Shown here: positions 27,569 through 40,024 of the stretch, piece after piece | Layout: each line of letters starts with the position of its first letter | Numbering within the stretch: the stretch's first letter is position 1 | DNA from: Rosenbergiella epipactidis | GTDB lineage: Bacteria; Pseudomonadota; Gammaproteobacteria; Enterobacterales; Enterobacteriaceae | Assembly: GCF_018494055.1 (NCBI RefSeq) | Contig: NZ_JABBFQ010000002.1 | Span: 62,001 to 126,000, forward strand | Length of the DNA stretch: 64,000 nucleotides | Direction: 5' to 3' | Notes under the pieces: model-generated | Databases searched by the model: none | What the model saw: the letters and a program-made list of their open reading frames with translations, nothing else | Told to the model about the DNA's origin: nothing | Program-made: the position numbers and the translations under genes

Positions 27569-28630
27569 TTAATGAGCAACGATATCTTTAATGGCTTGTG
27601 CGACACGCTGGGTTGAGTCCGGAACAGCTGTCTTCTGTGCGTTTTCGGCGTAACCCAGTAGCGTTTCACGATCCCACTTTTGCAAGCACTCTATAACCGC
27701 TTGAGCGGTAAACTGCGGCTGCTCTAAAATGACAGCTGCCCCCGCTTTCTCAAGCGATAACGCATTCCAATACTGTTGGCGGTCTTTATGCGGGAAAGGC
27801 ACAAAGATTGCCGCGACCCCCGCTGACGCAATTTCACTGACCGTTAACGCACCGGAACGGCACACCACCACATCCGCCCAAGCATAGGCCTCAGCCACAT
27901 CATCGATAAATTCTGTAATGTTATGATGACCGACACCGCGCTGACGATAATCTTGTTCAACCTCTGCTTGGTTACCCTTACCGGTCTGGTGCCAAATCGT
28001 TACTTTTTCCCCTAGCGCTTGTGCGACTTCGGGCAATTGCTGATTCAGGATACGCGCGCCTTGGCTCCCCCCCATCACCAGCACTCTGAGTGGCCCTTCC
28101 CTTTCTTGGAATCGGCGATCCGGTGCAGGCAGTGCCAAAACATCTTTACGCACTGGGTTACCCACCACCTCCGCATTGGGGAACGCCCCAGGGAAGGCTT
28201 GCATAACCTTGCGAGCAATTTTAGACAGCCATTGGTTTGTAAGGCCTGCTATTCCGTTTTGCTCGTGCAGAACAACAGGTACACCACAACTCCACGCGGC
28301 TAACCCGCCGGGGCCGGAAACATAGCCACCCATCCCTAACACAATATCAGGCTGCCACTGGTTAATAATTTTTCTCGCTTGACGCCAAGCTGAGAAGATA
28401 CGCCAGGGGGCTTGTAAAAGCGCTTTAACACCTTTACCACGCAATCCATTAATTTTGATGAAGTCGATCGCAATGCCATGCTTAGGCACTAAATCAGCTT
28501 CCATCCTGTCAGCGGTGCCGAGCCAACGGACTTCCCACCCTTCTTCCATCAATTGATGGGCCACTGCTAAGCCAGGGAAAACATGTCCTCCGGTTCCGCC
28601 CGCCATGACCATCAGTTTTTTACTACTCAT
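27569..28630 (-). CDS. murG: UDP-GlcNAc:lipid I N-acetylglucosaminyltransferase
   Basis: Peripheral membrane GT-B glycosyltransferase converting lipid I to lipid II. The 353 aa show the glycine-rich loops [14 protein letters not shown] and [11 protein letters not shown] (lipid-carrier side), [12 protein letters not shown], and the UDP-binding [34 protein letters not shown]. It overlaps ftsW by 4 nt. Confidence 0.97.
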   Translation of the reverse strand: MSSKKLMVMAGGTGGHVFPGLAVAHQLMEEGWEVRWLGTADRMEADLVPKHGIAIDFIKINGLRGKGVKALLQAPWRIFSAWRQARKIINQWQPDIVLGMGGYVSGPGGLAAWSCGVPVVLHEQNGIAGLTNQWLSKIARKVMQAFPGAFPNAEVVGNPVRKDVLALPAPDRRFQEREGPLRVLVMGGSQGARILNQQLPEVAQALGEKVTIWHQTGKGNQAEVEQDYRQRGVGHHNITEFIDDVAEAYAWADVVVCRSGALTVSEIASAGVAAIFVPFPHKDRQQYWNALSLEKAGAAVILEQPQFTAQAVIECLQKWDRETLLGYAENAQKTAVPDSTQRVAQAIKDIVAH

Positions 28631-29853
28631 CGATTACCTCGGGTTACCGCATGGGCTTTCGCTAAGCGCGTTTCAAAATCTATACGCAGCAGCAGGACTA
28701 TCGCTGTGGACATAATAATTAAGCTCGATCCACCGTAGCTAATAAGCGGTAAGGTCAGACCTTTGGTCGGTAGCATACCCGCTGCCGCACCAACGTTAAC
28801 TAAGGCTTGGAAACTGAACCAAACACCAATGGCACAGGCTAAAAAGCCAGCGAAACGCTGATCAAGTTCTAGCGCCCTGCGTCCTATCGACATCGCACGA
28901 AATGCCACAAAGAATACCATCAATAGCGCGAGAACCACACCAAAATAGCCAAGTTCTTCACCGATGATCGCAAAGATAAAGTCGGTATGCGCCTCAGGCA
29001 GGTATTCCAATTTCTGTACGGAGTTACCAAGCCCTTGTCCCCAGAACTCACCGCGGCCAAATGCCATTAAAGATTGCGTTAACTGGTAACCGCTTCCAAA
29101 AGGATCGGCCCAAGGGTTCCAGAAAGAAGTGACGCGTCGCATCCGGTATGGCTCAACCATGATCAGCAAGACAACTGAGAACAATCCACAGCCGATAATC
29201 GCCAAGAACTGCCACAGCTTAGCGCCAGCTAGAAATAACATCGCCAAGGTTGTCACGAACAGTACGATAACCGTCCCTAAATCCGGCTGTGCCAAGAGCA
29301 GTACCGCGAGAATGACCATTACCCCCATGGGTTTTAAAAAGCCCCATAGGTTGCTTCGTACTTCGTCCACCTTTCTGACCAAATAACTGGCGAGGTAACA
29401 AAAGAGCGAGAGTTTAGAAAATTCTGCAGGCTGAATACGTAATGGTCCTAAGGCAATCCACCGCGAAGCACCGTTTACCGAGCTTCCCACCACTAAGACC
29501 ACTAACAACATGACAACAGAAAGGAGCAGCATTACATTGCTGTATTTCTGCCAGAACGACATGGGCAAACGTAAAGTAATCAGTGAAATGGCGAAACCTA
29601 GCCCCAGATAGAAGGCGTCGCGTTTAGCGAAATAGAACGGGTCATCGTTCATCCGCTGCCCGACCGGAACTGATGCCGAGGTCACCATCACAAAACCGAT
29701 GATCGCTAACCCAAAGGTTAACCATAACAACGTCCGGTCATACAGCACCACAGAAGACGTATCACTCTCCCGTGATCCCATTACCCAATCTTGTATCCGT
29801 TCTGAAAGCGCAGCAACACCGCGCCCTAAGAGCCTCAGACCCGGGATATGCAT
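28627..29853 (-). CDS. ftsW: Septal peptidoglycan polymerase FtsW
   Basis: SEDS-family glycosyltransferase that polymerises lipid II at the septum with FtsI. The 408 aa have about ten hydrophobic segments. SEDS motifs are visible: [14 protein letters not shown], the [10 protein letters not shown] stretch with the key Asp, [19 protein letters not shown], and the C-terminal [14 protein letters not shown]. It overlaps murD by one base and murG by four. Confidence 0.97.
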   Translation of the reverse strand: MHIPGLRLLGRGVAALSERIQDWVMGSRESDTSSVVLYDRTLLWLTFGLAIIGFVMVTSASVPVGQRMNDDPFYFAKRDAFYLGLGFAISLITLRLPMSFWQKYSNVMLLLSVVMLLVVLVVGSSVNGASRWIALGPLRIQPAEFSKLSLFCYLASYLVRKVDEVRSNLWGFLKPMGVMVILAVLLLAQPDLGTVIVLFVTTLAMLFLAGAKLWQFLAIIGCGLFSVVLLIMVEPYRMRRVTSFWNPWADPFGSGYQLTQSLMAFGRGEFWGQGLGNSVQKLEYLPEAHTDFIFAIIGEELGYFGVVLALLMVFFVAFRAMSIGRRALELDQRFAGFLACAIGVWFSFQALVNVGAAAGMLPTKGLTLPLISYGGSSLIIMSTAIVLLLRIDFETRLAKAHAVTRGNR

Positions 29854-31169
29854 TAGCCCAACTCCTTCGCTAGCGCCGCAAATCGTTCGCCACGCTGTTC
29901 ATAGTTTTTAAATTGATCGAGACTGGCGCAGGCGGGTGAAAGTAACACAACATCCCCTTTTTTCACCTGCTGACTGATCGCGTGCATAGCATCCTCAAGC
30001 GTGTCGACGTGGACAGAAATTTCAGGACGTAGCGCGTACAACAATTCCGCATCTCGGCCAAAACAGTAAACCTTTATATTGTTACCTTGTATTAACCGCT
30101 CTAAAGGTGAAAAGTCAGCAGACTTACCATCGCCCCCAAGAAGTAACCATAATGTGCCTTGGCACTGGAGGCCCTTAAGAGCCGCCTCGGTACTGCCAAC
30201 GTTGGTCGCTTTCGAGTCGTTGATCCACTCAACACCCGCATTTCGATGGATCAACTGGTAGCGATGCGGCAATCCCGTAAAGGTCGTTAAGGCTTTCAAA
30301 CAGCTCGCACGCGGTACGCCAACTGCTTCCGCCAGCGCTAACGCGGCTAACGCGTTAGTGAGGTTATGCTGGCCAGTCAGGTGCATTTCATCGCTATTAA
30401 GGACTTTCTCGCCCTTGGCGCGCAACCAGGTCTGACCTTGTTGCTGATTAAGGTGGTAGTCGCCAAAGGTTACACCGAAGCTGATACAACGCCGATCGAC
30501 GCCACGGACCGGCATCGTCATCGCATCGTCAACATTGACGATACAGTGCTTAGCCTGCTCGTAAATACGCAGCTTCGCCGCACGATATTGTTGGAAACCA
30601 AGTGGATAGCGATCCATATGGTCTTCTGTCACATTTAAAATAGTGGCTGCGCTAGCTTGTAGACTTTGAGTGGTCTCCAATTGAAAACTGGATAACTCAA
30701 GGACATAGAGCTGAACCTGAGGATTCAATAAGGAGAGTGCAGGAAGACCAATATTTCCGCCGACGGCGGTTTGCCATCCTGCCGCACGAGACATTTCACC
30801 CACTAAGCTAGTGACTGTGCTTTTTCCATTCGAGCCGGTGATCGCCACGATAGGGGCCTGCGCTTCGCGACAGAATAATTCGATATCCCCCACAATCTCG
30901 ATCCCTTCTGCCGCAGCGTCGCTAATAGCGGGATGTGACAGCGCTATACCGGGACTGAGTACGATGAGGTCAGCCTCGACTAACCACTGTTTATTTATGT
31001 CGCCTACCCAACGCTCAACCTTTTCAGGCAGTTTATCGATACCAGGAGGATTGCTACGCGAATCGATCACCTTGGGCACTACGCCGCGCGCCAAGAAAAA
31101 CTCAACACAAGACAGGCCAGTAATGCCTAAGCCGACGATAACAATCTTTCTACCTTGGTAATCTGCCAT
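29853..31169 (-). CDS. murD: UDP-MurNAc-L-alanine:D-glutamate ligase
   Basis: Adds D-Glu to UDP-MurNAc-L-Ala. The 438 aa equal the E. coli length. Motifs in order: [18 protein letters not shown] loop [14 protein letters not shown] (near residue 110), [20 protein letters not shown] with the carbamylated-lysine region, [13 protein letters not shown], and [15 protein letters not shown]. It starts 2 nt after the mraY stop. Confidence 0.97.
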   Translation of the reverse strand: MADYQGRKIVIVGLGITGLSCVEFFLARGVVPKVIDSRSNPPGIDKLPEKVERWVGDINKQWLVEADLIVLSPGIALSHPAISDAAAEGIEIVGDIELFCREAQAPIVAITGSNGKSTVTSLVGEMSRAAGWQTAVGGNIGLPALSLLNPQVQLYVLELSSFQLETTQSLQASAATILNVTEDHMDRYPLGFQQYRAAKLRIYEQAKHCIVNVDDAMTMPVRGVDRRCISFGVTFGDYHLNQQQGQTWLRAKGEKVLNSDEMHLTGQHNLTNALAALALAEAVGVPRASCLKALTTFTGLPHRYQLIHRNAGVEWINDSKATNVGSTEAALKGLQCQGTLWLLLGGDGKSADFSPLERLIQGNNIKVYCFGRDAELLYALRPEISVHVDTLEDAMHAISQQVKKGDVVLLSPACASLDQFKNYEQRGERFAALAKELG

Positions 31170-31171
31170 AA

Positions 31172-32254
31172 TTAACGTACCTTCAGGGTGGCGAGACCGA
31201 TCAACACTAACATTAATGAAATGATCCAGAAACGCACAATGACGCGCGGCTCAGGCCAGCCTTTTAACTCGTAATGGTGGTGGATAGGTGCCATACGGAA
31301 GATACGCTGCCCACGTAATTTGAACGAGCCTACCTGTAAAATTACCGACAGCGTCTCGACTACGAATACGCCGCCCATAATGACCAGTAAGAACTCTTGA
31401 CGCAGTAAGACGGCAATGGTGCCTAATGCACCACCGAGCGCCAATGAACCGACATCACCCATAAACACTTGTGCTGGGTAAGTGTTAAACCATAAGAAGC
31501 CGAGTCCCGCACCGACAATCGCCGTACAGACAATCACTAACTCGCCTGCATGACGCAGATAAGGGATATGCAGATAGTCCGCAAAGTTCACGTTACCCGT
31601 TGCCCATGCGACTAGCCCAAATCCGGCTGCGACAAATACGGTTGGCATAATCGCTAAGCCGTCCAGTCCATCGGTCAAATTGACGGCATTACTGGTGCCA
31701 ACGATCACAAAGTAGGTCAGGAATAGATAGAGCAGACCTAACTGCGGCATAATATCTTTGAAGAAAGGAACCACTAATTGTGTCGCGGGCGTATCTTTGC
31801 CAATTGCGTAAAGGGCAAAAGCCACCCCCAGAGCAATCACTGATTGCCAGAAATACTTCCAACGGGCGATCAGGCCTTTGGTATCTTTACGGACAACTTT
31901 ACGATAATCATCGACAAAGCCCACGATGCCGTAGCCAATGAGTACCACGAGCACACACCATACGTAGGGGTTAGAAGGGTACGCCCATAACAGCACCGAA
32001 ATGGTAATGGAGGTCAGGATCATTATCCCCCCCATGGTCGGCGTCCCACGCTTACTGAAGTGTGACTCGGGTCCATCGTTACGAACGACTTGGCCGATCT
32101 GTAATTTCTGCAGCCAAGCAATGAGCCGTGGCCCCATCCATAACGAGATAAATAAAGCCGTTAATAAACTGACAATGGCGCGAAACGTCAAATACGAGAA
32201 GACGTTAAATCCTGAATAAAATTTAGCCAGATGCTCGGCTAGCCAAACTAACAT
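31172..32254 (-). CDS. mraY: Phospho-MurNAc-pentapeptide translocase
   Basis: Integral membrane enzyme joining UDP-MurNAc-pentapeptide to undecaprenyl phosphate to give lipid I. 360 aa with about ten membrane segments. Catalytic and Mg-binding aspartates appear in [24 protein letters not shown] and [13 protein letters not shown]. The C-terminal [11 protein letters not shown] motif is intact. It overlaps murF by 7 nt. Confidence 0.97.
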   Translation of the reverse strand: MLVWLAEHLAKFYSGFNVFSYLTFRAIVSLLTALFISLWMGPRLIAWLQKLQIGQVVRNDGPESHFSKRGTPTMGGIMILTSITISVLLWAYPSNPYVWCVLVVLIGYGIVGFVDDYRKVVRKDTKGLIARWKYFWQSVIALGVAFALYAIGKDTPATQLVVPFFKDIMPQLGLLYLFLTYFVIVGTSNAVNLTDGLDGLAIMPTVFVAAGFGLVAWATGNVNFADYLHIPYLRHAGELVIVCTAIVGAGLGFLWFNTYPAQVFMGDVGSLALGGALGTIAVLLRQEFLLVIMGGVFVVETLSVILQVGSFKLRGQRIFRMAPIHHHYELKGWPEPRVIVRFWIISLMLVLIGLATLKVR

Positions 32255-33609
32255 GCGTCTTTCTCCTGTAATGACATAACGATTTCTTCCATTGCAGCAC
32301 TGCGTGATCCTTTCACTAATAGCGTTACAACCTGATGTTCCTGAATTAATTCACGCGCCCGCTCTGTTAGCGCCAACTTGCTGGCGAAGATTTCTCCGAC
32401 TTGGCTCTCTTGCGCGATCCACTGGCTATATTGCCCCACGGTGAACACTTTATCGACGCCAGCGTCATGCAGTGCTTTACCGACTTGACGGTGACAGGAT
32501 TCGGTATCACTCCCTAGTTCCCCCATATCTCCCGCAATCATGATCCGGTAGCCCGGCATCGAGGCCAACACCTGCGCCGCTGCAGTCATTGATCCCACGT
32601 TTGCGTTATAGGAGTCATCGAGTAACAGTACCGATTGCGATAATTTGATCGGATAAAGACGACCAGGCACGGCGGTTAATGTCGCAAGGCCCTGTTTGAT
32701 TGCGTCCAACGATGCACCGACGGATTGCGACAGTGCCGCAGCAGCGAGTGCGTTAGCAATATTGTGCTGCCCAGGGAGCGGCAGAAGCACCTGACAATCG
32801 CCCTCAGGTGTATGTAAACAAAAGCGGGTTCCCTCAACCGTAAAGGTGACGTCTGTGGCGTAATAATCATCCCTCCCCTGCTCTGCAGCAGAAAAGGTAA
32901 GAACGCGTTTGTCCGCCAAGACGGGTTGCCAATTATCGCGGTCATTACTCTCTGCATTGAGAATCGCAATACCTTGCGGTGCTAAGCCTTGGAAAATTTC
33001 ACCTTTGGCTTTCGCCACACCTTCTATTGATCCGAAACCTTCTAAGTGTGCGGCAGCAAGGTTATTGACTAGCGCTACCTCTGGCTTCACTAAATGCGTG
33101 GTGTAGGCAATTTCCCCTTGATGGTTTGCCCCCATCTCGATTACCGCAAAGCGGTGCTCCGGCGTGAGGCGCAAAAGGGTCATCGGTACACCGAAATCAT
33201 TATTAAGATTTCCTGCGGTGTAGAGCGTTTCGCCACACTGTTTCAAGATCGCGGCGGTCATCTCTTTCACCGACGTTTTCCCGGATGAGCCGGTCAGACC
33301 AACGACTCTCGCCGAGACGTTTTCACGTACCCAGCCACCGATTTTACCGAAGGCGATTCGTGTATCCTCTACCACGATTTGCGTAGCGGCAATATCTAAT
33401 CGACGGCTTACCAGAAGCGCACTGGCTCCCGCGTTGATGGCTTGCTCCGCAAACTGGTGTGCATCAAATCGTTCACCGATTAATGCCACGAATAAGCTAC
33501 CTTCGACAATCTCACGCGTATCGGTGGTGATATGACTCAGCGTAACGTCTCTACCCACCTGCTCACCTGCAGTGATCAGCGCGAGTTGTTCACTCGTTAC
33601 TGGGATCAT
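32248..33609 (-). CDS. murF: UDP-MurNAc-tripeptide:D-alanyl-D-alanine ligase
   Basis: Adds the D-Ala-D-Ala dipeptide to the UDP-MurNAc tripeptide. The 453 aa contain the ATP loop [14 protein letters not shown] (near residue 107), the Glu in [25 protein letters not shown], and [11 protein letters not shown]. Its dipeptide substrate is normally made by DdlA or DdlB; as ddlB is broken here, a ligase elsewhere must supply it. It overlaps murE by 4 nt. Confidence 0.97.
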   Translation of the reverse strand: MIPVTSEQLALITAGEQVGRDVTLSHITTDTREIVEGSLFVALIGERFDAHQFAEQAINAGASALLVSRRLDIAATQIVVEDTRIAFGKIGGWVRENVSARVVGLTGSSGKTSVKEMTAAILKQCGETLYTAGNLNNDFGVPMTLLRLTPEHRFAVIEMGANHQGEIAYTTHLVKPEVALVNNLAAAHLEGFGSIEGVAKAKGEIFQGLAPQGIAILNAESNDRDNWQPVLADKRVLTFSAAEQGRDDYYATDVTFTVEGTRFCLHTPEGDCQVLLPLPGQHNIANALAAAALSQSVGASLDAIKQGLATLTAVPGRLYPIKLSQSVLLLDDSYNANVGSMTAAAQVLASMPGYRIMIAGDMGELGSDTESCHRQVGKALHDAGVDKVFTVGQYSQWIAQESQVGEIFASKLALTERARELIQEHQVVTLLVKGSRSAAMEEIVMSLQEKDAC

Positions 33610-35093
33610 GCCATCGTTCCTAATAAAGTTGCGACCGTTGCACGGTCTGAGTAATCAAGTCGCTGATGACCAATAATCTGATAATCTTCATGGCCTTTTC
33701 CAGCAATCAATACGATGTCTTGTTCTGTAGCCTGTTGAAAGACGTTGGCGATGGCCTGAGCACGGCCGGCAATCACTTGTGCATGGCTCGCGTCTATCAG
33801 TCCAGATAGAATGTCTTGAGTGATCGCGGCAGGATTTTCGCTGCGTGGATTATCATCGGTAATGACGACACGGTCGGCGAATTCTTCTGCGATCGCGCCC
33901 ATCAGTGGGCGTTTGCCTCGGTCCCGGTCTCCGCCGCAACCGAAGATGCACCAAAGTTGGCCTTGGCAGTGGCGGCGTGCCGCTTCTAAGGCCTTTTGTA
34001 GGGCATCGGGGGTATGAGCATAATCCACTACGGCAACAGCATGTCCAGGCTGTTTAAACACTTCCATCCGCCCGCAGACCGGTGACAGTCGAGACGCCGT
34101 GGCAAGTAATTGCGCTAAGGGATATCCCAATGCCAACAGCGTAGCCAAGGCTAATAATACATTACTGACATTGAACTCACCGATTAACGCACTGACACAT
34201 TCGCCCGAGCCCCATGCGGAGTCGAATTGAATCGCTACACCCTCTTCATGATAGGTGATTGCCGTGGCGGTTAGCCACAGACCATGGCGTTGCGATAGGC
34301 TGAGTCCACGCGCACTCACGGCAACCGCATCCGTCAGCTGAGTTAGCCATTGCTGGCCTATCTCATCATCCGCATTAATAACGCTGACGCCAACCTGATG
34401 CTCCGTAAAGAGCGATAATTTTGCGGCTGCGTAGCTTTCCATATCGCCGTGGTAATCAAGATGATCACGACTTAGGTTAGTGAAGATTGCTGCGGAAAAA
34501 GGTAGCGCCGCAACACGATGCTGCACTAAGCCATGAGATGAAATTTCCATCGCGGTTAAGTTGACGTGCTGCGCGGAAAATTCTGCCAGCGTTCTCTGTA
34601 TATCGATCGCCGAACCAGTGGTATTTTCGCTCTCGACCAGCTGCCCATACAGGCCATTTCCGACGGTTCCCATTACCGCGCTGGATTCACCCAGTAAGGT
34701 TACCCACTGTGCCAGCAGCTGCGTAATAGTGGTTTTACCATTCGTTCCCGTCACGCCAACAATTCGCATCGCGTCGACAGGTCGACAATAAAAGCGCCCC
34801 GCTAGCGCGGATAAGCGCTCCGATAATTGAGCGAGATAGATAACCGGAACTCCCTCGACTTCACGGATTTCGCCATCTTTCGCAACATCTTGTGCATCGG
34901 CGACCACCGCTGCAGCGCCTTGTGCAATGGCTTGGGAAATATATTTTCGTCCATCCACACTGTGACCGACGACAGCGACAAAAAGGTCGCTAGCCGTAAC
35001 ATGACGACTATCAAGCGTCATCGCCTTAAGCATTAGTGCAGGAGCGTTAGGTACCCAAGGTGCTAACACCTCTTGTAGGTTACGATCGGTCAC
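33606..35093 (-). CDS. murE: UDP-MurNAc-dipeptide:meso-diaminopimelate ligase
   Basis: Adds meso-DAP to the growing stem peptide. The 495 aa equal the E. coli length. The ATP loop is [15 protein letters not shown] (near residue 114). NTTGSAID and [20 protein letters not shown] carry substrate and lysine sites. The DNPR motif in [15 protein letters not shown] is the usual mark of DAP rather than Lys specificity. It overlaps ftsI by 14 nt. Confidence 0.97.
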   Translation of the reverse strand: MTDRNLQEVLAPWVPNAPALMLKAMTLDSRHVTASDLFVAVVGHSVDGRKYISQAIAQGAAAVVADAQDVAKDGEIREVEGVPVIYLAQLSERLSALAGRFYCRPVDAMRIVGVTGTNGKTTITQLLAQWVTLLGESSAVMGTVGNGLYGQLVESENTTGSAIDIQRTLAEFSAQHVNLTAMEISSHGLVQHRVAALPFSAAIFTNLSRDHLDYHGDMESYAAAKLSLFTEHQVGVSVINADDEIGQQWLTQLTDAVAVSARGLSLSQRHGLWLTATAITYHEEGVAIQFDSAWGSGECVSALIGEFNVSNVLLALATLLALGYPLAQLLATASRLSPVCGRMEVFKQPGHAVAVVDYAHTPDALQKALEAARRHCQGQLWCIFGCGGDRDRGKRPLMGAIAEEFADRVVITDDNPRSENPAAITQDILSGLIDASHAQVIAGRAQAIANVFQQATEQDIVLIAGKGHEDYQIIGHQRLDYSDRATVATLLGTMA

Positions 35094-36834
35094 TTGATCC
35101 CTCGCTGGTCAATTCTTTATTTTCTGTTGCCAGGGCATCTGGCTCAACATTCATTGTGCGTAATACCCCTCCCATAATGGCACCGAATACCGGTGCCGAG
35201 ACAGCCCCGCCATAATATTTTCCACCTTGTGGATCGTTAATGACCACGACTAAGGCGAATCGAGGGCGGCTGGCGGGAGCAACCCCGGCGGTATACGCAA
35301 TATACTTGTTCACATAATGGCCATCTGGGCCAACTTTTTTGGCGGTACCGGTCTTAATCGCAATCCGATAGCCTTTAATCGCTGCTTTGACGCCACCGCC
35401 ACCGGGGAGCGCCACACTTTCCATCATATGAACCACTGTCTTAACCGTCGCCTCATCGAAGGCACGTGTTCCGGCAACGGGAGGGGAAACTTTGGTAATC
35501 GATAGCGGGCGAGCAATACCATAACTGCCGATAGTGGCATAGACGCGAGCCAGTTGTAGCGGCGTCACCATCAACCCATAGCCGAAGGAGAACGTCGCAC
35601 GTTCGATATCAGACCAACGCTGTTTATGCGGATAAATACCTTTACTTTCGCCCACTAATCCAAGATTGGTCGGCTGCCCTAATCCGAAATGGGAATAGGT
35701 TTCGACCAGTGCAGACGATGGCATGGCCAAGGCTAAACGGGATACCCCAACGTTACTCGACTTCTGTAGCACACCCGTCAAGGTTAATTCATTATAACGA
35801 GCGACATCTTTGATTTCATGGCCATTAATCCGATAGGGTACAGTATTTAATACACTGCTAGGATGCACCACTCCCCGCTTGAGGGCTGTCATCACTACCA
35901 TCGGTTTTACGGTTGATCCTGGCTCAAAAATATCGGTGATCGCACGGTTACGAATGGTTTCACGCGGGGTATTACTGAGATTATTCGGGTTGTAGGCTGG
36001 GCTGTTCGCCATTGCGAGCACTTCCCCCGTGTTTACGTCGACCAGAACAGCCGTTCCTGATTCCGCTTTGTTAAACGCTACGGCATTGTTCAGCTCGCGA
36101 TAAACTTGCGCCTGCAGTCGCTCATCAATACTCAGGGTCAGATTATGCGCCACACGGCTATCGGTCGACGAGATATCTTCAATCACTCGACCTTGGCGAT
36201 CTTTGCGCACAATACGTGCGCCAGGTGTACCCGTTAGCCATTTATCAAAGCTTTTTTCGACGCCTTCGATCCCTTGACCATCAATATTGGTAAAGCCAAT
36301 CAAATGCGCAGCCACCTGCCCTGCTGGATAGTAGCGGCGGGACTCCTCACGTAAGTTAATCCCCGGTAACTTCAATTTCTGAATATAGCTACTGACCGCT
36401 GGATTCACTTGTCGAGCAAGGTACACAAAGCGGCCTTTCGGGTTAGCATTTATCCGTGAGGAAAGTTGGTCAAGAGACAGCGACAAGGCATCAGCCAACG
36501 CTTTCCAGCGATTATCGTAACCAATACCGCCGTGGGCATTAACCTCTTTTGGATCGGCCCAAATTGCACTGACGGGTACACTCACCGCGAGCGGTCGACC
36601 ATTACGGTCGCTGATCATGCCGCGTGAGCTCGGAACAGATTGCACGCGCAACGAGCGCATATCGCCCTCTTTCACCAAGCGCTCAGGTTTCACCACTTGC
36701 AGCCAGGCGACACGAGAAAGCAGGCCGACCAACGCCAGCAGTATTCCGCCGCATAACAATGCAAAACGCCAACGAATAAAGTTGGCTTTGATTTCTTGCT
36801 TTTTTGTTTTCAGCGTTTTCTTTGCGCCGGCCAT
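35080..36834 (-). CDS. ftsI: Septal transpeptidase FtsI (PBP3)
   Basis: Class B penicillin-binding protein that cross-links septal peptidoglycan with FtsW. The 584 aa (E. coli 588) have a single N-terminal membrane anchor (about residues 24-44), the non-catalytic pedestal, and the three transpeptidase motifs: STVK in [16 protein letters not shown] in [10 protein letters not shown], and KTGT in [11 protein letters not shown]. It starts 13 nt after ftsL. Confidence 0.97.
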   Translation of the reverse strand: MAGAKKTLKTKKQEIKANFIRWRFALLCGGILLALVGLLSRVAWLQVVKPERLVKEGDMRSLRVQSVPSSRGMISDRNGRPLAVSVPVSAIWADPKEVNAHGGIGYDNRWKALADALSLSLDQLSSRINANPKGRFVYLARQVNPAVSSYIQKLKLPGINLREESRRYYPAGQVAAHLIGFTNIDGQGIEGVEKSFDKWLTGTPGARIVRKDRQGRVIEDISSTDSRVAHNLTLSIDERLQAQVYRELNNAVAFNKAESGTAVLVDVNTGEVLAMANSPAYNPNNLSNTPRETIRNRAITDIFEPGSTVKPMVVMTALKRGVVHPSSVLNTVPYRINGHEIKDVARYNELTLTGVLQKSSNVGVSRLALAMPSSALVETYSHFGLGQPTNLGLVGESKGIYPHKQRWSDIERATFSFGYGLMVTPLQLARVYATIGSYGIARPLSITKVSPPVAGTRAFDEATVKTVVHMMESVALPGGGGVKAAIKGYRIAIKTGTAKKVGPDGHYVNKYIAYTAGVAPASRPRFALVVVINDPQGGKYYGGAVSAPVFGAIMGGVLRTMNVEPDALATENKELTSEGSSDRS

Positions 36835-36847
36835 CAGTTTTCTATCC

Positions 36848-37168
36848 CTATGGTTGAACCACTATATGTTCCTGAGAAGGGTCAACATGCTGCATATGCA
36901 GTTTTTCGACTGCTAAACGCTCGACACGGCTGTGATCCCCTAAGGCATTCTCTTCAAGGATCAAATTTCGCCATTCGATATCTAGCGAGTCTTTCTCTAA
37001 CACCATCTGTTCGCGTTGTGCCGTCAGTAGACGTGTTTTTTGTGTCGTAATCACCACCATAATGGAGGTCACTAACACGGCGACAAGAAGGATAATGGGG
37101 AGTTTTCCATGCCGTAACAGATCCCCGCCAATAACGGCGGGTAAGCTATGACGCTCATTATTAATCAC
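36848..37168 (-). CDS. ftsL: Cell division protein FtsL
   Basis: Small bitopic divisome protein (106 aa) that forms a coiled-coil complex with FtsB and FtsQ. It has a cytoplasmic N terminus, one membrane helix ([20 protein letters not shown], about residues 23-42) and a periplasmic heptad region rich in Leu and Glu. The sequence is poorly conserved, but position between rsmH and ftsI and topology are diagnostic. It overlaps the rsmH stop by 4 nt. Confidence 0.95.
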   Translation of the reverse strand: MINNERHSLPAVIGGDLLRHGKLPIILLVAVLVTSIMVVITTQKTRLLTAQREQMVLEKDSLDIEWRNLILEENALGDHSRVERLAVEKLHMQHVDPSQEHIVVQP

Positions 37169-38109
37169 GCTTCACTCCTTTCTGCGATGCGTAAAACCGA
37201 GCTACGTGCACGAGGGTTTTCGGCCACTTCTGCCGGGCCTGGTACCGATTTACCCAGCGAGCGAAGTTCCCTTCCCCCCAGCGCCTGTATTTGCGCCTCA
37301 GTCATGGGTACACCTGCTGGCACTTGTACGCCGCGGCTATGGGTACGCATAAAGCGCTTCACCAAACGGTCTTCAAGAGAGTGGAAACTGATGATCGACA
37401 GTCGCCCTTTTGGGGCTAGCGCTTTGATAGAAGAAGCTAAGGCTCGCTCTATCTCTTCTAACTCGCTATTAATCCAGATGCGTATCGCTTGGAAACTTCG
37501 GGTTGCAGGATGCTTATGCTTGTCTTTAACCGGCATCGCCGCCGCAATGACCTCGGCTAACTCTTTGGTCCGCGTCATCGGCGCTAAGCGATTACGCTCG
37601 ACGATAGCGCGCGCAATACGTTTACCGAATTTCTCTTCACCATAGGTTTTGATCACAAAGGCAATATCGTCTTCGGCGGCACGCATCAGCCACTGTGCCG
37701 CAGATTCCCCCTGTGAAGGGTCCATCCGCATATCCAGCGGCCCATCGCGCATAAAGGAAAATCCCCGTTCCGCATCATCAAGTTGCGGAGAAGAAACGCC
37801 GAGATCAAGCAAAATCCCATCGATTTTTCCCACCAGCCCTAAAGACTCTACGTAGTCACCCAACTGCGAGAAAGGACCGTGAATAATAGAGAAGCGTGGG
37901 TCGTCGATTTGCTCGGCTGCCGCGATGGCTTGTGGATCGCGATCGATAGCGATCAAACGCCCCTTTTCACCCAGCTGAGAAAGGATTAATCGGGAGTGTC
38001 CTCCACGACCAAAGGTACCATCAATATAGATACCTTCTGGCTGAATATTTAACCCGCTGACGGCATCGTCGAGCAGTACGGTAGTATGTTTAAAGTTGTC
38101 AGACGTCAT
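37165..38109 (-). CDS. rsmH: 16S rRNA m4C1402 methyltransferase
   Basis: SAM-dependent enzyme methylating N4 of C1402 in 16S rRNA, formerly MraW. The 314 aa contain [13 protein letters not shown], the SAM-binding [41 protein letters not shown], and the C-terminal [14 protein letters not shown]. It begins by a TAATG one-base overlap with the mraZ stop and overlaps ftsL at its end. Confidence 0.97.
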   Translation of the reverse strand: MTSDNFKHTTVLLDDAVSGLNIQPEGIYIDGTFGRGGHSRLILSQLGEKGRLIAIDRDPQAIAAAEQIDDPRFSIIHGPFSQLGDYVESLGLVGKIDGILLDLGVSSPQLDDAERGFSFMRDGPLDMRMDPSQGESAAQWLMRAAEDDIAFVIKTYGEEKFGKRIARAIVERNRLAPMTRTKELAEVIAAAMPVKDKHKHPATRSFQAIRIWINSELEEIERALASSIKALAPKGRLSIISFHSLEDRLVKRFMRTHSRGVQVPAGVPMTEAQIQALGGRELRSLGKSVPGPAEVAENPRARSSVLRIAERSEA

Positions 38110-38567
38110 TATAACGATAAGTCCTGCAAACGCTCAGATAATACACCCTGAGCATGTTGCTCAGCCTCAATGTCTTGCTTGACTTGGTCATACCAAGTCT
38201 GTTCGTCCCAAAGCTCAAATTTATTGTATTGGCCGACCAACATAATGTGTTTGGTTAATGTGGCGTGAGTGCGTAAGGGAGCGGTCAATAGTAACCGTCC
38301 CGCAGCATCAAGCTGCCCTTCTGTCGCATGCCCCAGCAGTAAGCGCTGTATACGTCGTTCGGCTGGATTCATCGAAGAGAGATTCGCTAATTTACGCTCA
38401 ATCCGTTCCCATTCCGGTAAGGGATAAAGCAGTAAACAAGGTTGATGAATATCAATCGTGCAGACCATATTCCCTTCAGACAATTCATAAAGTTGCTCAC
38501 GATAGCGCACGGGCATCGCGAAGCGTCCTTTACTGTCTAGATTTACAGGGTTGGCCCCACGGAACAT
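38109..38567 (-). CDS. mraZ: Transcriptional regulator MraZ
   Basis: AbrB-like DNA-binding protein that represses the dcw operon in E. coli. 152 aa with two tandem AbrB/SpoVT-type halves: [22 protein letters not shown] near the N terminus and [19 protein letters not shown] around residues 75-95. It is first gene of the cluster and sits directly behind three MraZ-type repeats, so autorepression is expected. Confidence 0.96.
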   Translation of the reverse strand: MFRGANPVNLDSKGRFAMPVRYREQLYELSEGNMVCTIDIHQPCLLLYPLPEWERIERKLANLSSMNPAERRIQRLLLGHATEGQLDAAGRLLLTAPLRTHATLTKHIMLVGQYNKFELWDEQTWYDQVKQDIEAEQHAQGVLSERLQDLSL

Positions 38568-38594
38568 GATAAGCCCTTATATTTGGAAAAAAAC

Positions 38595-38619
38595 ACCACT
38601 TTGCCCCACATTTTCCCAC
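38595..38619 (-). promoter_or_regulatory. MraZ operator: three direct repeats
   Basis: On the minus strand GTGGG, GTGGG and GTGGT begin at 38619, 38609 and 38599, each separated by 5 nt. This is the known MraZ site layout, placed between the mra promoter and the mraZ start. The third repeat differs by one base. Confidence 0.9.
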
Positions 38620-38625
38620 AAAGCG

Positions 38626-38655
38626 AGTTTACGGAGCGGAGGAAAAGCTTGTCAA
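38626..38655 (-). promoter_or_regulatory. mra promoter (Pmra)
   Basis: On the minus strand a perfect TTGACA (38655-38650), an 18-nt spacer and TAAACT (38631-38626) match, by memory, the E. coli mra promoter hexamers and most of its spacer. It lies directly ahead of the MraZ repeats and is the main promoter for mraZ-rsmH-ftsL-ftsI-mur. Confidence 0.9.
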
Positions 38656-38877
38656 GCGGCTTTGACTGTTGCCACGGAATATTTCCTGTTATCTCTGGCT
38701 TTTTTTGTAGTGAAAAATCGTATTTCTAGGCAGGGATTCAGCTAACTCAATGATTTATAGCGTAAGACACATCAATGATACGGAATAATCCATATTTGAA
38801 GAGATGCTTTGTAAAAACTAAGTTCTCAGCCACTTCGGCCGATGATTATACAATAATTTTTACCAATATACTGGGGT
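38656..38877. other. cra-mraZ spacer beyond Pmra
   Basis: About 220 bp of AT-rich DNA between the Pmra -35 and the cra stop. No open frame, and no clear terminator for cra was found. Confidence 0.5.
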
Positions 38878-39894
38878 TCACTGTGAATGCGTCGTACGGA
38901 CCAATGCTCCTCGAGCATGCAGATGCCGAGAAATGGTGGTAATTCCTAATTCTCGATCCTCATTCTGTTCAAGAGTTTTTAAGACCAATGCTAGTACGCA
39001 CTCAGCAATATCTTGATGACGCTGCCCTGCAGACAGCACAGGGCAAGCAAGAAAGTCTAAAAGCTCATGATCACCGAAGGTAGCGATTGAGAGAGTCGAG
39101 GGAAGCTCGCCAAGTGTCGATAAGCAGGCATCCATAACGCCTTGGAGTAACGCAAACGATGTGGTGAAGATCGCGGCGGGTAAGCGATGTTGTTGCAGAT
39201 AGGTGGTAAATTGTTGTGCTGCACGTTGACGGTCAAAGCTATCACTGTACAAGAATTGCGGTTGGCGAGCGTCCTCTTTCCACGCCTCACGGAAACCCTG
39301 CTCCCGTAGAAAACTCACCGATAGCTCGGGAAGCGCACCAAAGAAAAGAATATTATCAATCGATTGCTGACGTTGCGCTTGGGCTAAGGCAAAGGCGTCT
39401 TCACGATCTGCGCCAACCACACTACTAAATAACCGCTGATCTAAAGGCCGGTCTAACGCAATGACCGGTAATTGGCGTTCAGCGCAACGTTGATAAAAGG
39501 GATGCTGGGCAGGGAGCGACGTTGAGACAATAAGAGCATCGATCTTGCGTTGTAGAAGATGTTCAATACAGCGCATCTCGTTGTCCGGTTGATCCTCCGA
39601 ACAGGCGATAAGCAATTGGTAGCCTTGTTGACGAGCGTGACGTTCAAGATGTTTCGCAATACGCGTGTAACTGGTGTTTTCAAGATCAGGAATGACCAGC
39701 CCGATGGAGCGTGTTTTTCCTGCTCGCAGGCCGGCAGCCACCGCATTGGGATGATAGTTATGCTCCCGCACAACCGCCATGACTTTTTCAACGGTCTTAT
39801 CGCTAACGCGATACTGTTTAGCCTTACCATTAATAACGTAACTCGCGGTGGTTCTAGAAACCCCCGCCAGTCGTGCAATTTCGTCTAGTTTCAC
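38878..39894 (-). CDS. cra: Catabolite repressor/activator Cra (FruR)
   Basis: LacI-family regulator of glycolysis and gluconeogenesis, released from DNA by fructose phosphates. The N-terminal HTH and hinge are nearly identical to E. coli ([19 protein letters not shown] onward), and a periplasmic-binding-like effector domain follows. The start is a GTG at 39894 (GTG-AAA-CTA), as E. coli cra also uses GTG, with GAGGG just upstream, giving 338 aa. An upstream in-frame start at 39912 adds six residues not in the family. The C-terminal half is more diverged than the DNA-binding domain. Confidence 0.95.
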   Translation of the reverse strand: MKLDEIARLAGVSRTTASYVINGKAKQYRVSDKTVEKVMAVVREHNYHPNAVAAGLRAGKTRSIGLVIPDLENTSYTRIAKHLERHARQQGYQLLIACSEDQPDNEMRCIEHLLQRKIDALIVSTSLPAQHPFYQRCAERQLPVIALDRPLDQRLFSSVVGADREDAFALAQAQRQQSIDNILFFGALPELSVSFLREQGFREAWKEDARQPQFLYSDSFDRQRAAQQFTTYLQQHRLPAAIFTTSFALLQGVMDACLSTLGELPSTLSIATFGDHELLDFLACPVLSAGQRHQDIAECVLALVLKTLEQNEDRELGITTISRHLHARGALVRTTHSQ

Positions 39895-39988
39895 CCTACC
39901 CTCGCTCTTCACTACCGACTTAGGAGACTCGTATTAAGGCCCTAAGACTATATACCTTATCCAGTTGGTAACAGGCAACAGGTGTGAC

Positions 39989-40015
39989 AGGGAAAGACCT
40001 TATCAGTCTTTCCCT
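39989..40015. terminator. Hairpin between ilvH and cra
   Basis: AGGGAAAGAC and GTCTTTCCCT form a perfect 10-bp stem with a 7-nt loop, 9 nt past the ilvH stop. No T run follows on the minus strand. It is a probable 3'-end structure of ilvIH mRNA or a Rho-assisted terminator. Confidence 0.5.
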
Positions 40016-40024
40016 TAACGAGGA

